Of a stretch of DNA of 64,000 bases, positions 25,137 to 33,747 are shown one piece after another. Every line of letters begins with the position of its first letter. Position 1 is the stretch's first letter. A program made the translations under genes and the position numbers. Source of the DNA: JADGHX01 sp035760965 (GTDB lineage Bacteria; Pseudomonadota; Gammaproteobacteria; Steroidobacterales; Steroidobacteraceae); the NCBI GenBank assembly GCA_035760965.1, contig DASTRY010000096.1, positions 1 through 64,000 of the forward strand, read 5' to 3'. The notes beneath the pieces are model-generated. The model was not told where the DNA came from. It saw only the letters and a program-made list of their open reading frames with translations, and made no database searches.

Positions 25137-28100
25137 TCATTCGAGCGTCTTGCGCTCCCAACCGTCCGGCGTACGAACGAGCTCGTACGCGGGCCAGTAG
25201 TGCTTGTCGAGCTTCAGGGTGATGACCTCGGGCGCGTTGTTCCAGGTGATCGTGCGCAGGCGAACGGAGGATCGGTCCGGACGCCCCGTCACTGCCGCGA
25301 GGAACGCATCGAGATTCGGCGTCGGCACGCCATCGACCTCGACAATGCGGCGCCCCGGGTACAGCCCGTACCGCGTCGCGGGCGAGCCGTACGAGAAGTA
25401 GCCGACGTACACGCCCACCGGCGGGATGCCGCGCTGAGCGCTCATCGCGCGATGCGGCGCCTGCAGCGTCGCCCCTGCCCATTGCACGATGCGGTCGATG
25501 TCCGTGCTCGGCAGCTCCACCGTGTCGACCTCGATGTTCTGCTCGGCATGGCCGCGCCACACCGTGACCTGCACGTGCTTCTTGTCCGCGGTCGCGCGCT
25601 CCACTTCGCGGAAGCGCGTGACCACCTGACCGTCGATCGCGAGGATGAGATCGCCCTGCTTCAGCAGGCGCGAGGCGGGGGAGCCGCCGACCATCCGGAC
25701 CGCGGTCAGCACCTCGCGCTTCGAGGGGCTGTGCGCGGTGAGCTTCTTCACCCATTCCTCGCTCAGCCCGAACTCGCGCGCGCTCGCGAGCGGCGAGGTC
25801 GCAAGCTCCACTTCGAGCGAGTGCATGGGCGCGTTCGCCTGCACGCGCTTCAGCATGTCGTCGACGAGATCGATCGGCACGCCACGGTTGTCCTGCGTGA
25901 GCTCGCGGCCGTTCTCGTACGCGAAGCTCGACCAGAGCCCGATCACGCGCCCGGATTTCTCGACCAGCACGCCGTCGTAGTCCGTCGGCGGGTTCACGAG
26001 CTCGATGGCGTCGAGGTTGCTGTCGCGGAAGCGCATCGTGCGCGAGAGCGGCAGCACGAGCGGCTCGACCTCCGCAATCTCGGTGCTGCGCGAGCGCAGC
26101 TCGGCATCGCGCCCGAGCCCTATCACCCAGACCTGCTCGCCGGGGGAGATCTCACGGGGCGCGAGCCGCGCGCTCTTCACCGGCGTCGTGCCGATGAGCT
26201 TCGGGTCGTACTGCACGATGGCGAGGTTGTGCAGCGGATGGATGTACTTCACCGTGCCGGGCACTTCGAGCGTGCCCGCAAACGTGATGCTCACATCACC
26301 CACCGAGACCGGCACCGTGTTGCGGTCGACGACGACGAGCCCGCGCTCCGCGTCCACGACGAGGCCGGTGCCGTGATAGTTGCGCTCGGTGATCCCCGAC
26401 ACCGAGTACGGCATATCGAAGCTCACCTGCACCAGCGACGGCGCGATGTAGTTCATGCGCGGATCTTTGAACGTCGGGAACTCCGTCGAGCCGCCCGTGA
26501 CCGCCTTCGGCGGCGGGCCGGACGCGAGCTGGTTGCAGTCCCAGAGTCCCTCGGCATCGTTGCGCACGCAGTGGTGCGCCGGGAACCAGCGCCGGTCCAT
26601 GCGGATGGAGCGCAGCTGGCTGCCGTTCGGGTCGTCGATGGTCGAGAAGCGCACGCTCGCGCGATCGCCATCGCCGAGGTCCCGCAACGCGTTCTCGAGA
26701 TCACCGATGTTGGTGATGTCCTTCGAGTTGAACGAGCTGATCACCGCGCCGCGCGGAATGCCGCTCGCACCGAACACATAGCCCGGATTCGCGACGTACA
26801 CACCCCGGATCGGCACGTTGAAGTGGCGCGCCTGCTGATACGAGAGGGTGTGCGCGATCGCATCGCCGAACTCGACGTACGAGCTGGGTGTAATCGTGTG
26901 CAGGTCGGTGACGGGAATCGTCGCCGTGACGGGCGTACCGCCGCGCTCGACCTCGATCTGCACGTTCTTGCCGACCGAGGTATCCATGATCTCGTCGAGC
27001 GGCTCGAACTGGGTGATGTACTTGCCGTTCACCTTCACCAGGATGTCACCCGGCTGCAGCTTGCCGTCCGTTTTCGAGCCAGGCAGCACTTCGGACACGA
27101 CGAGCATGCCGGTGTACTGCGGGAAGAGCTTGCGGACGGCCGCTTCCGTACCGGCCGTGAGCCCGAGGCGCTTCAGCTCGTCGTACGGCGTGTACGAAAA
27201 CACGGTCTGCAACGTGCCGCGCGTCGGCACTTGACCCTTCTGGATCATCTCCAGCGCGCGGCGGACGCGTCCGAGCGGCAGGTAGAAGCTCGAGGCCGAG
27301 CTCGATGCGCCGCCGGCATTCAGCGCGACGACGCGCCCGCGAATGTCGATGACCGGCGAGCCCGAGGAGCCGCCCGAGGTACCCGAGGCCGCCTGCAAAT
27401 AGAACGTGTTGAAGTCGTTGTACTTCGCGATGCCGTACTCGGGCGCCTGACGATCGAGGCGCGCGAGCGTGCCGGCGAGGATCGAGAGCTGCTCGCCGGC
27501 GTTGTTGCCGACCACGCGAATCTCGCGCCCGATCTGCGCGCCTTCCGGATACAGCGCCAGCGCCTTCGGCTTGATGAAGCGCAGCTTCGAGGGGTCGTAA
27601 CGATAGAACCCGAAGTCGTGCACCGGATCGCGATACACGGGGTAGAGCTGCACTTCCTCGCGATTCAGGAACGTCGCTTCGGCGGTCACCGGCCCGGGGG
27701 TGACGACGTGCCGGTTCGTGAGGATGAGCCCGCGCTCGGCATCGACGACGAACCCGGTCGCCTGCGCGGAGCTGTTCCACTCGGTGTCGAACGCGCGCGT
27801 CGAATCCACCTCGATCGAGACCACGCTGGTCGCGATGCGCTCGAGCGTGACGGCCCAGTCGGGATCTTCCTCGACCGCGGCCGCCTGCTGGGCCACCTCA
27901 TGGGCCTGCTTCTCACCGCTGCCGTTCGGGGGCGCTTGCGGCGGAGTGGGCGCCGGTACGGGCTGTGGCTGGGACGGCGAGTCCGGCAAGGACTGCTGCG
28001 ACGGCGGGGACGGTGCGGGCGGCGCCGTTTCCTGCTGGGGCGTTGCCTGCGGCTTCGATCCGGACGCGGGCGGAGTCTGAGCGTTGATCGCGGCGAGCGG

Positions 28101-28139
28101 CGCGAGCAAAAGAAGGAGCAGCAGTCGTACTCGTCGCAT
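25137..28139 (-). CDS. Nma111-type double HtrA serine protease with PDZ domains
   Basis: 1000 residues from MRRVRLLLLL. Signal peptide 1-21, a Pro/Gln-rich segment (22-75), then a trypsin domain with His144 (LTNRHVV), Asp175 (DPVHDFGF) and Ser259 (GTSGGSSGSPV), followed by PDZ domains (around 335-395 and 400-500). A second, degenerate trypsin domain follows: the His is replaced (VVVDRNTV), the Asp site reads PLHNLAI, and the Ser motif is lost (NPPTDYDGVL). Further PDZ domains complete the chain. One active and one dead HtrA unit in a single chain is the plan of yeast Nma111p. DegP/DegQ have one unit of about 450 residues. Expected in the periplasm in protein quality control. Confidence 0.88.
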   Translation of the reverse strand: MRRVRLLLLLLLAPLAAINAQTPPASGSKPQATPQQETAPPAPSPPSQQSLPDSPSQPQPVPAPTPPQAPPNGSGEKQAHEVAQQAAAVEEDPDWAVTLERIATSVVSIEVDSTRAFDTEWNSSAQATGFVVDAERGLILTNRHVVTPGPVTAEATFLNREEVQLYPVYRDPVHDFGFYRYDPSKLRFIKPKALALYPEGAQIGREIRVVGNNAGEQLSILAGTLARLDRQAPEYGIAKYNDFNTFYLQAASGTSGGSSGSPVIDIRGRVVALNAGGASSSASSFYLPLGRVRRALEMIQKGQVPTRGTLQTVFSYTPYDELKRLGLTAGTEAAVRKLFPQYTGMLVVSEVLPGSKTDGKLQPGDILVKVNGKYITQFEPLDEIMDTSVGKNVQIEVERGGTPVTATIPVTDLHTITPSSYVEFGDAIAHTLSYQQARHFNVPIRGVYVANPGYVFGASGIPRGAVISSFNSKDITNIGDLENALRDLGDGDRASVRFSTIDDPNGSQLRSIRMDRRWFPAHHCVRNDAEGLWDCNQLASGPPPKAVTGGSTEFPTFKDPRMNYIAPSLVQVSFDMPYSVSGITERNYHGTGLVVDAERGLVVVDRNTVPVSVGDVSITFAGTLEVPGTVKYIHPLHNLAIVQYDPKLIGTTPVKSARLAPREISPGEQVWVIGLGRDAELRSRSTEIAEVEPLVLPLSRTMRFRDSNLDAIELVNPPTDYDGVLVEKSGRVIGLWSSFAYENGRELTQDNRGVPIDLVDDMLKRVQANAPMHSLEVELATSPLASAREFGLSEEWVKKLTAHSPSKREVLTAVRMVGGSPASRLLKQGDLILAIDGQVVTRFREVERATADKKHVQVTVWRGHAEQNIEVDTVELPSTDIDRIVQWAGATLQAPHRAMSAQRGIPPVGVYVGYFSYGSPATRYGLYPGRRIVEVDGVPTPNLDAFLAAVTGRPDRSSVRLRTITWNNAPEVITLKLDKHYWPAYELVRTPDGWERKTLE

Positions 28140-28196
28140 AGGGGTCCTGTAACACACCTTGGAGAAAGAGCCCGTGGGCGGTCCGGGCCTTCGAGT

Positions 28197-28586
28197 CTAG
28201 CGGCCGATGAGCACCAGCAGCCAGACAAATCCGAGCAGGATGAAAGACATGAGAACTGCGGCGGATCCGATGTCCTTCGCCAGGCCGGCGAGCGCATGAC
28301 GCTCGAGCCCGATGCGGTCCACGGTCGCCTCGATGGCGCTGTTCAGCAACTCCACGACGAGAATCAGCAACATCGGAGCGACCAGCAGCGCTCGCTCGAC
28401 GCCCGTGTGCCCTAGCCACAGGCCGAGGGGTATGACGACCAGCGCCAGGGCGAGTTCCTGGCGGAACGCGGCCTCGTTACGGAATGCGCCGCTGAGCCCC
28501 TGCCAGCTGGCCCGCGTCGCACGCAGGATGCGGTCGATGCCGCGTGGTTTGGGACGTTCGAGGCTTACGGTCCGGTCGGCTTCCAC
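28197..28586 (-). CDS. dgkA: Diacylglycerol kinase DgkA
   Basis: 129 residues if the GTG at 28586 is used, overlapping the gcvPB stop by 22 nt; E. coli DgkA has 122. RATRASWQGLSGAFRNEAAFRQELALALVV is the N-terminal amphipathic region with the catalytic Glu, and VELLNSAIEATVDRIGLERHALAGLAKDIGSAAVLMS is the family signature (E-x-x-N-x-x-I-E). Three membrane helices. It phosphorylates diacylglycerol to phosphatidate to recycle membrane lipid. Last gene of the glycine cleavage operon; its function is unrelated. Confidence 0.95.
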   Translation of the reverse strand: MEADRTVSLERPKPRGIDRILRATRASWQGLSGAFRNEAAFRQELALALVVIPLGLWLGHTGVERALLVAPMLLILVVELLNSAIEATVDRIGLERHALAGLAKDIGSAAVLMSFILLGFVWLLVLIGR

Positions 28587-30028
28587 GTGAGGTCCAGTTG
28601 CTTGGCTGCGCGCACGTCGTCGAGACGGCGAACCGGCATGGTATGCGGTGCGCCCTGGACATGCTCGGGTTCCTCCGTCGCTTCGCGCTGGATGTGGACC
28701 ATGGCATCGATGAAAGCGTCGAGCACGTCCTTGCTTTCCGTCTCCGTCGGCTCGATCAGCAGACACTCGGGCACGAGGAGCGGGAAATACGTCGTCGGCG
28801 CGTGAAAGCCGTGGTCGAGCAGACGCTTGGCGAAATCCATCGCCGTCACCCCGAGCTCCCGCGCCTGCTTCTTCAGGGTGATGATGAATTCGTGACTGGC
28901 GCGCCGCTCGGGATACGCCGCCTCGAAGCCGGCCTGCTTGAGCCGCGCCAGCATGTAATTCGCGTTCAGTGTGGCGAAGTCGCCCACCTGCGACATGCCT
29001 TCGCGGCCGAGCAGCCTCATATAGATGTACGCCCGCAGCAGCACGCCGGCATTGCCCATGAAGGCCGACAGCCGGCCAATGCTCTGCGGCAGGTCCGCCT
29101 CGCTGAGCCAGCGGTACGTCTCGCCGTCCTTGCCCACGATCGGAATGGGCAGGAACGGCGCGAGGCGTGCGCTCACACCCACCGCACCGGCACCGGGCCC
29201 GCCGCCGCCGTGCGGCGTCGAGAACGTCTTGTGCAGATTCATGTGGATGACGTCGAAGCCCATATCGCCCGGGCGCACCTTGCCGAGGATGGCGTTGAGG
29301 TTCGCGCCGTCGTAGTAGAGCAGGCCGCCGGCCTTGTGCACGATGCGCGCGACTTCCTCGATGCGGCGCTCGAACACGCCGAGCGTCGAGGGATTGGTGA
29401 GCATGATGCCCGCGGTGTTCGGACCCACCGCCGCCTTCAATGCCTCGATGTCGACATCGCCGTCGGCATTGACGGCGATCTCCTTGACGACGCAGCCGCA
29501 CATCGTGGCCGAGGCGGGATTCGTTCCGTGCGCGGCTTCGGGCACGATGATCTCGTTGCGCGCGAGATCGCCGCGTGCGCGATGGTATGCGCGGATCATC
29601 GCGACGCCCGCGAACTCGCCGTGCGCGCCCGCCATCGGCGTGAGCGACACGGCCTGCATGCCCGTCACTTCCTTGAGCATTTCCTGAAGCTCGAACATGC
29701 AGGCGAGAAAACCTTGGCTGTGCGATTCCGGCGCGAGCGGATGACGCGCGAGGAACTCCGGCAGCATCGCGTACTGGTTACACGCCTTCGGGTTGTACTT
29801 CATCGTGCACGACCCGAGCGGGTAGAAGTGCGTGTCGATGGAGAAATTCAGCTGCGAGAGGCGCGTGAAGTGACGCACCGTTTCCAGCTCGCTGACCTCG
29901 GGGAGCGCGGGCGCGGACTTGCGGCGCAAGGCTTGCGGGATGTCCGTGGGCTCGGGTGCGTGAGTCGGCCACTGATCGGTGGCGCCGCGGCCCGGATGCG
30001 AGTAGTCGAAGATCAGTTTTTCGCGCAT
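28565..30028 (-). CDS. gcvPB: Glycine dehydrogenase (decarboxylating) subunit 2, GcvPB
   Basis: 487 residues starting MREKLIFDYSHPGRGATDQWP; GAAGGA upstream supports this ATG over a GTG at 30055. The PLP lysine lies in MNLHKTFSTPHGGGGPG (about residue 265-280). SCTMKYNPKACNQY, PMAGAHGEFAG and VPEAAHGTNPASA are conserved glycine decarboxylase segments. With GcvPA it forms the P-protein that decarboxylates glycine onto the lipoamide of GcvH. The two-gene split form contrasts with the single gcvP of E. coli. Confidence 0.97.
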   Translation of the reverse strand: MREKLIFDYSHPGRGATDQWPTHAPEPTDIPQALRRKSAPALPEVSELETVRHFTRLSQLNFSIDTHFYPLGSCTMKYNPKACNQYAMLPEFLARHPLAPESHSQGFLACMFELQEMLKEVTGMQAVSLTPMAGAHGEFAGVAMIRAYHRARGDLARNEIIVPEAAHGTNPASATMCGCVVKEIAVNADGDVDIEALKAAVGPNTAGIMLTNPSTLGVFERRIEEVARIVHKAGGLLYYDGANLNAILGKVRPGDMGFDVIHMNLHKTFSTPHGGGGPGAGAVGVSARLAPFLPIPIVGKDGETYRWLSEADLPQSIGRLSAFMGNAGVLLRAYIYMRLLGREGMSQVGDFATLNANYMLARLKQAGFEAAYPERRASHEFIITLKKQARELGVTAMDFAKRLLDHGFHAPTTYFPLLVPECLLIEPTETESKDVLDAFIDAMVHIQREATEEPEHVQGAPHTMPVRRLDDVRAAKQLDLTWKPTGP

Positions 30029-30059
30029 GGCGGTGGAATTCCTTCGGTTCGGCACGCGG

Positions 30060-31433
30060 TCAGGCCGCTATCGCGGACTTCATCGCCTCGGTCAGGGCGC
30101 GCGCGTAGGTTTCGATGTCGGCGCTCGTCTTCGTCTCGGTGGCGCACACGAGCAGCGCTTGCCCGAGCTCAGGGTAGTGCTCCGTGAGATTGAAGCCGCC
30201 GAGCACGCCCTGCGCAGCGAGCGACTTCAGCACCGGCGCGACCGGCCGATCGAGCAGCAGCACGCTTTCGTGGAAGCACGGTGTGGTGAAAGCCGTACGC
30301 ACACCCTTGATCCGCGTGAGCGCCGTGACGAGCTCGCGCGTGTTTGCATGTGATGCCGCCGCCACGCGCCGCAGCCCTTGGGCGCCCATCAGCGACATGT
30401 AGATCGTCGCGGCCGTCACGAGCAGCCCCTGATTCGTGCAGATGTTCGATGTCGCCTTGGCGCGGCGAATGTGCTGCTCACGAGCTTGCAACGTGAGGGT
30501 GAACCCCTCCTTGCCAGTCACGTCGACCGTGCGGCCGACGATGCGTCCCGGCATCTGACGCACGTTTTCCATGCGCGTCGTGATGAATCCGAAATAAGGC
30601 CCGCCGGAGGACAGCGGCACGCCGAGCGGCTGGCCGTCGCCGACCGCGATATCCGCACCCTTGGTCCCCCACTCGCCGGGCGGCTTCAGCAGCGCGAGCG
30701 AGGTCGGGTTGACCACGGCGATGACCAGAATGCCGCGCGCATGGGCCCAATCCGTGATCGCATCGACATCTTCGAGCACGCCGAAGAAGTTGGGCTGCTG
30801 AAGCGCAATGGCCGTGACGTCCTGTCCATCGTACTTCGCGAGCGCCTCCACGATCGTGCGCCCGTCGCTCGCCGAATACGGCAGCTCCTCGAAGCGCAGG
30901 CCCTGATTCGATGCCGCCGCAATCGCAACCCGCCGATAGTGCGGATGCATCGTCGTCGGGACGAGAATGCGCTGCGACTTCGACTTGCGGTTCACGCGCA
31001 CCGCCATGAGGCTCGCCTCGGCAACGGCCGAGGCGCCGTCGTACAGCGACGCGTTCGACACCGGCATGCCGGTGAGGCTGGCCATCATCGACTGGTATTC
31101 GTACAGAAGCTGCAGCGTTCCCTGGCTCGCCTCGGCCTGGTACGGCGTGTACGCGCTGTAGAACTCACCGCGCGTCGTGATCGCCCACACCGCCGCGGGG
31201 ATGTGGTGCTCGTACGCGCCCGCGCCGATGAAGCAGAGCGGCCGGCCATCCTGCCGCGCACGCGCGGACATGAGCCGCCCGATCTCCATCTCGTTCATGG
31301 CGGGCGGCACGCCGGCGAGCGATTTCACGCGCAGACTCGCGGGAATCTCGTCGAAGAGCTGCTCGATACGCTCGACGCCGATGGCGGCGAGCATCGCGGC
31401 GATGTCCTCTTCGGTGTGCGGAATGAAGGCCAT
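30060..31433 (-). CDS. gcvPA: Glycine dehydrogenase (decarboxylating) subunit 1, GcvPA
   Basis: 457 residues, MAFIPHTEEDIAAMLAAIGVERIEQLFDEIP. This is the PLP-lysine-free half of split P-protein: PYQAEASQGTLQLLYEYQSMMASLTGMPVSNASLYDGASAVAEA and GDGQPLGVPLSSGGPYFG are typical. Located 1 nt after gcvH and 31 nt before gcvPB in one operon. Works as an alpha2-beta2 complex with GcvPB. Confidence 0.97.
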   Translation of the reverse strand: MAFIPHTEEDIAAMLAAIGVERIEQLFDEIPASLRVKSLAGVPPAMNEMEIGRLMSARARQDGRPLCFIGAGAYEHHIPAAVWAITTRGEFYSAYTPYQAEASQGTLQLLYEYQSMMASLTGMPVSNASLYDGASAVAEASLMAVRVNRKSKSQRILVPTTMHPHYRRVAIAAASNQGLRFEELPYSASDGRTIVEALAKYDGQDVTAIALQQPNFFGVLEDVDAITDWAHARGILVIAVVNPTSLALLKPPGEWGTKGADIAVGDGQPLGVPLSSGGPYFGFITTRMENVRQMPGRIVGRTVDVTGKEGFTLTLQAREQHIRRAKATSNICTNQGLLVTAATIYMSLMGAQGLRRVAAASHANTRELVTALTRIKGVRTAFTTPCFHESVLLLDRPVAPVLKSLAAQGVLGGFNLTEHYPELGQALLVCATETKTSADIETYARALTEAMKSAIAA

Positions 31434-31434
31434 G

Positions 31435-31830
31435 TCAGGCTCCTTCCGCCTCGAGCAGCGCCTCGTATTCCTGCGGCGACATCAGCTCCGCGAGCAGCGC
31501 GGCGTTCGCGGGCTTCAGCCGCATCAGCCAGCCCGCACCGAACGGGTCCTGATTGATGAGCTCGGGAGTCGTCGCGAGCTCGGCATTGCCGGCCGTGACC
31601 TCCCCGGCGATCGGCGCATAGACATCCGAGGCCGCCTTCACGGACTCGACGACCGCGCACGGCTCGCCCGCGCCGACCTGACGGCCGGCTTCGGGCACCT
31701 CGACGTAGACGAGATCCCCAAGCGAGTGCTGCGCGTGATCGGTGATACCGACCTCGATGGTGCCGTCCGCGAGGGATCGCACCCACTCGTGAGTGCGCGT
31801 GTACTTGAGATCGGCAGGAACGTTGCTCAT
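31435..31830 (-). CDS. gcvH: Glycine cleavage system H protein
   Basis: 131 residues. The lipoyl-accepting lysine is in ESVKAASDVYAP, with YTRTHEWV at the N-terminus and the C-terminal NQDPFGAGWLMRLKP. GcvH shuttles the aminomethyl group between P, T and L proteins. The start overlaps the gcvT stop (ATGA), giving coupled translation. No lpd (L protein) is in the window, as is normal. Confidence 0.98.
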   Translation of the reverse strand: MSNVPADLKYTRTHEWVRSLADGTIEVGITDHAQHSLGDLVYVEVPEAGRQVGAGEPCAVVESVKAASDVYAPIAGEVTAGNAELATTPELINQDPFGAGWLMRLKPANAALLAELMSPQEYEALLEAEGA

Positions 31831-32933
31831 CTGACTTTGTCTCCGAGATCGATACGCGCCTTGCCGAGGCGCACGAAGGGCGGCTTGACCACCCGCGCAT
31901 TGAGAAGCTTGCCGCGAATATCCACCTGCACGCGCTCGCCCGTGGCGGCAGGCACCCGTGCAAAGGCGATGGATCGTTCGAGCGTCGGCGAGAACGTGCC
32001 GCTCGTCGTCTCGCCCTCACCGACTCCGGGCACGATGACTTTCTGGTGGCTGCGGAGCACGCCGCGATCTTCGAGCACGAGGCCGACGAGCCGCGGGATG
32101 TTGCCGCGCGCCTTGATGTCCTCGAGCGCGCGGCGGCCGATGAAATCGCGCGTCGCCGGCTCGAACGCGACCGTCCACGCGAGGCCCGACTCGAGCGGAT
32201 TCTTGCTCTCGTCCATGTCGTTGCCGTAGAGATTCATGCCGGCTTCGAGCCGCAGCGTGTCGCGCGCGCCGAGCCCGCACGAGGCGACCCCGAGCGCGTT
32301 CAGATCGCGCCACGTCTTCACCGCGTCTTTCGCGGGGAGCATCACCTCGAAGCCGTCCTCGCCGGTGTAGCCGGTGCGTGCGATGAACCAGCCGTCGATC
32401 TCGCGGCCGACGAACGGGCCGAGCGCGAGCGCCGCCTGCGCCCCGGCCGGCGACAGCAGCTTCGCCACCTTCTGCCGCGCCTCGGGACCTTGAATCGCAA
32501 GCATCGCGAGGTCCGTGCGCTCCTGCACGTCCACCGCGAATTCCGCCGCGTGTCGGCGAATCCACGCGAGGTCTTTGTCGCGCGTGCCCGCGTTCACGAC
32601 CATGCGAAAGCGCGACTCGTCGAGGTAATAGACGATCAGATCGTCGATGACGCCGCCGCTCTCCGTGAGCATGCAGCTGTAGAGCGCCTTGCCCGGCTCG
32701 CGGAGCTTGCCGACATCGTTCGCGAGGAGCTTCTCGAGGAAAGCCCGGATGCGGGCGCCGTGCAGGTCGGCGACGCACATGTGCGACACGTCGAACACCC
32801 CGGCGCCGCGCCGGACGGCGTGGTGCTCGCCGATCTGCGAGCTGTACTGCACCGGCATGTCCCAGCCGCCGAAGTCGACCATGCGGGCGCCGAGCTCATG
32901 ATGGAGATCGAAAAGCGGAGTGCGTCGTCCCAT
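31827..32933 (-). CDS. gcvT: Aminomethyltransferase GcvT
   Basis: 368 residues from MGRRTPLFDLHHELGARMVDFGGWDMPVQY. GVFDVSHM, YTGEDGFEV, LGARDTLRLEAGMNLYG and the C-terminal GETTSGTFSPTLERSIAFARVP domain match GcvT. It releases ammonia and transfers the methylene group to tetrahydrofolate. First gene of the operon, directly downstream of a tandem glycine riboswitch and an intrinsic terminator, so expression should rise when glycine is abundant. Confidence 0.98.
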   Translation of the reverse strand: MGRRTPLFDLHHELGARMVDFGGWDMPVQYSSQIGEHHAVRRGAGVFDVSHMCVADLHGARIRAFLEKLLANDVGKLREPGKALYSCMLTESGGVIDDLIVYYLDESRFRMVVNAGTRDKDLAWIRRHAAEFAVDVQERTDLAMLAIQGPEARQKVAKLLSPAGAQAALALGPFVGREIDGWFIARTGYTGEDGFEVMLPAKDAVKTWRDLNALGVASCGLGARDTLRLEAGMNLYGNDMDESKNPLESGLAWTVAFEPATRDFIGRRALEDIKARGNIPRLVGLVLEDRGVLRSHQKVIVPGVGEGETTSGTFSPTLERSIAFARVPAATGERVQVDIRGKLLNARVVKPPFVRLGKARIDLGDKVR

Positions 32934-32987
32934 GGGAGCCACCCTCTCGGTCACAACGACCCGCGTGTCGGCCCACGCGCGCCAATG

Positions 32988-33036
32988 AAAAAGGGCGGCG
33001 GAAACCGTTTCGACACCGAAACGCCTTCCGCCGCCC
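32988..33036 (-). terminator. Riboswitch-controlled intrinsic terminator before gcvT
   Basis: On the minus strand an 11-bp stem (GGGCGGCGGAA with TTCCGCCGCCC) encloses a second 7-bp stem (CGTTTCG/CGAAACG) and is followed immediately by TTTTT (32992-32988). It sits between the glycine riboswitch and the gcvT start at 32933. Its position makes it the likely expression platform: glycine binding should prevent it forming. Confidence 0.85.
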
Positions 33037-33265
33037 CTCTGTCCTGTGACCTGAGAGATCAGGCGTAACCCTGTACGCCGCACCCCTTCGGTGGGTGACA
33101 CGCGGCCCATGGCCGGTGCTCACCGCTCTCCAGAGCCCGTTGCGAGGCTCCCCTTGGAGCGCTCCGAATCTGCCGTTCTCGATGCCTGAGCGTTTCCGGG
33201 CGGAACTTGCGCCTTCGGCGGCTCGGCTTGCGGGGCCGAACACTCTCCGGACAGAGACCTCAACG
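33036..33265 (-). ncRNA. Tandem glycine riboswitch
   Basis: Two glycine aptamers on the minus strand. Aptamer 1 has GGAGAG near 33250, GCCGAAGGCGCAAG, and CTCAGGC followed by ACGGCAGA. Aptamer 2 has CTGGAGAGC, CACCGAAGGGGTG, and CTCTCAGGT-CACA-GGACAGAG ending near 33036. These are the conserved core elements of the glycine class in the expected order and spacing. Both aptamers lie upstream of gcvTHP, the usual target. A terminator overlaps the 3' side, so it acts by transcription antitermination. Confidence 0.95.
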
Positions 33266-33274
33266 GGCGCGCGG

Positions 33275-33283
33275 ATGATACCA
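33275..33283 (-). promoter_or_regulatory. Extended -10 promoter for the gcv riboswitch transcript
   Basis: The minus strand reads TGGTATCAT, an extended -10 (TGn plus TATCAT), a few nucleotides upstream of the first aptamer. A TTGTGC about 20 nt upstream is a poor -35, which an extended -10 can tolerate. Confidence 0.5.
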
Positions 33284-33315
33284 GTTGGCGCGCGCTCGGC
33301 GCACAATTCGTGCCT

Positions 33316-33747
33316 ATGAAAAAAACCACAGCTCTCGTTTCGACCCTCGTCCTTCTCTGGGGCTCGGCAGGCGCCTCGGAGGACCCGTTGAAGGAAGTGG
33401 CCGCGCTCGAGCGCGCCCGGTTCCAGGCGCAGATCGCGATGGACGTACCGACCCTGCGGTCCATGCTCGCGGACGATCTTTATTACTGCCATTCGAGCGG
33501 GGTGTGTCAGAACAAGGAGCAGTTCATCGGCTTCGTCACCTCCGGCACGAACAAGTACCTGGCGATGGATGTCATCGAGATGAAGCCGCGGCTCATCGGC
33601 GATGCAGTGGTCGTGAACGGCAAGCTGGACATCCGCGTGGTCTCCGAAGGCAAGGAACAGCACTTCCAGGGCATCTATACCGACGTCTATGCGAAGCGCG
33701 GCGGCCGCTGGCAGCTCGTGACCTGGCAATCGACGCGGATTCCATGA
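33316..33747 (+). CDS. Secreted NTF2-like (DUF4440) protein
   Basis: 143 residues from ATG 33316 (a GTG two codons earlier is possible). Signal peptide MKKTTALVSTLVLLWGSAGAS, then a SnoaL/NTF2-like domain: EVAALERARFQAQIAMDVPTLRSMLADDLYYCHSSG, NKEQFIGFVTSG and GIYTDVYAKRGGRWQLVTWQST. Members bind small ligands or act as isomerases; no function can be assigned. Two cysteines (YYC...GVCQ) could form a disulfide. Its stop overlaps the ispG start by 4 nt, so the two are translationally coupled. Confidence 0.88.
   Translation: MKKTTALVSTLVLLWGSAGASEDPLKEVAALERARFQAQIAMDVPTLRSMLADDLYYCHSSGVCQNKEQFIGFVTSGTNKYLAMDVIEMKPRLIGDAVVVNGKLDIRVVSEGKEQHFQGIYTDVYAKRGGRWQLVTWQSTRIP

Noticed and set aside
25080..28415. 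1111-codon plus-strand frame opposite the double HtrA
   Set aside because: Same artefact: Arg/Glu/His-rich product with no family, opposite a protein with an intact catalytic triad.
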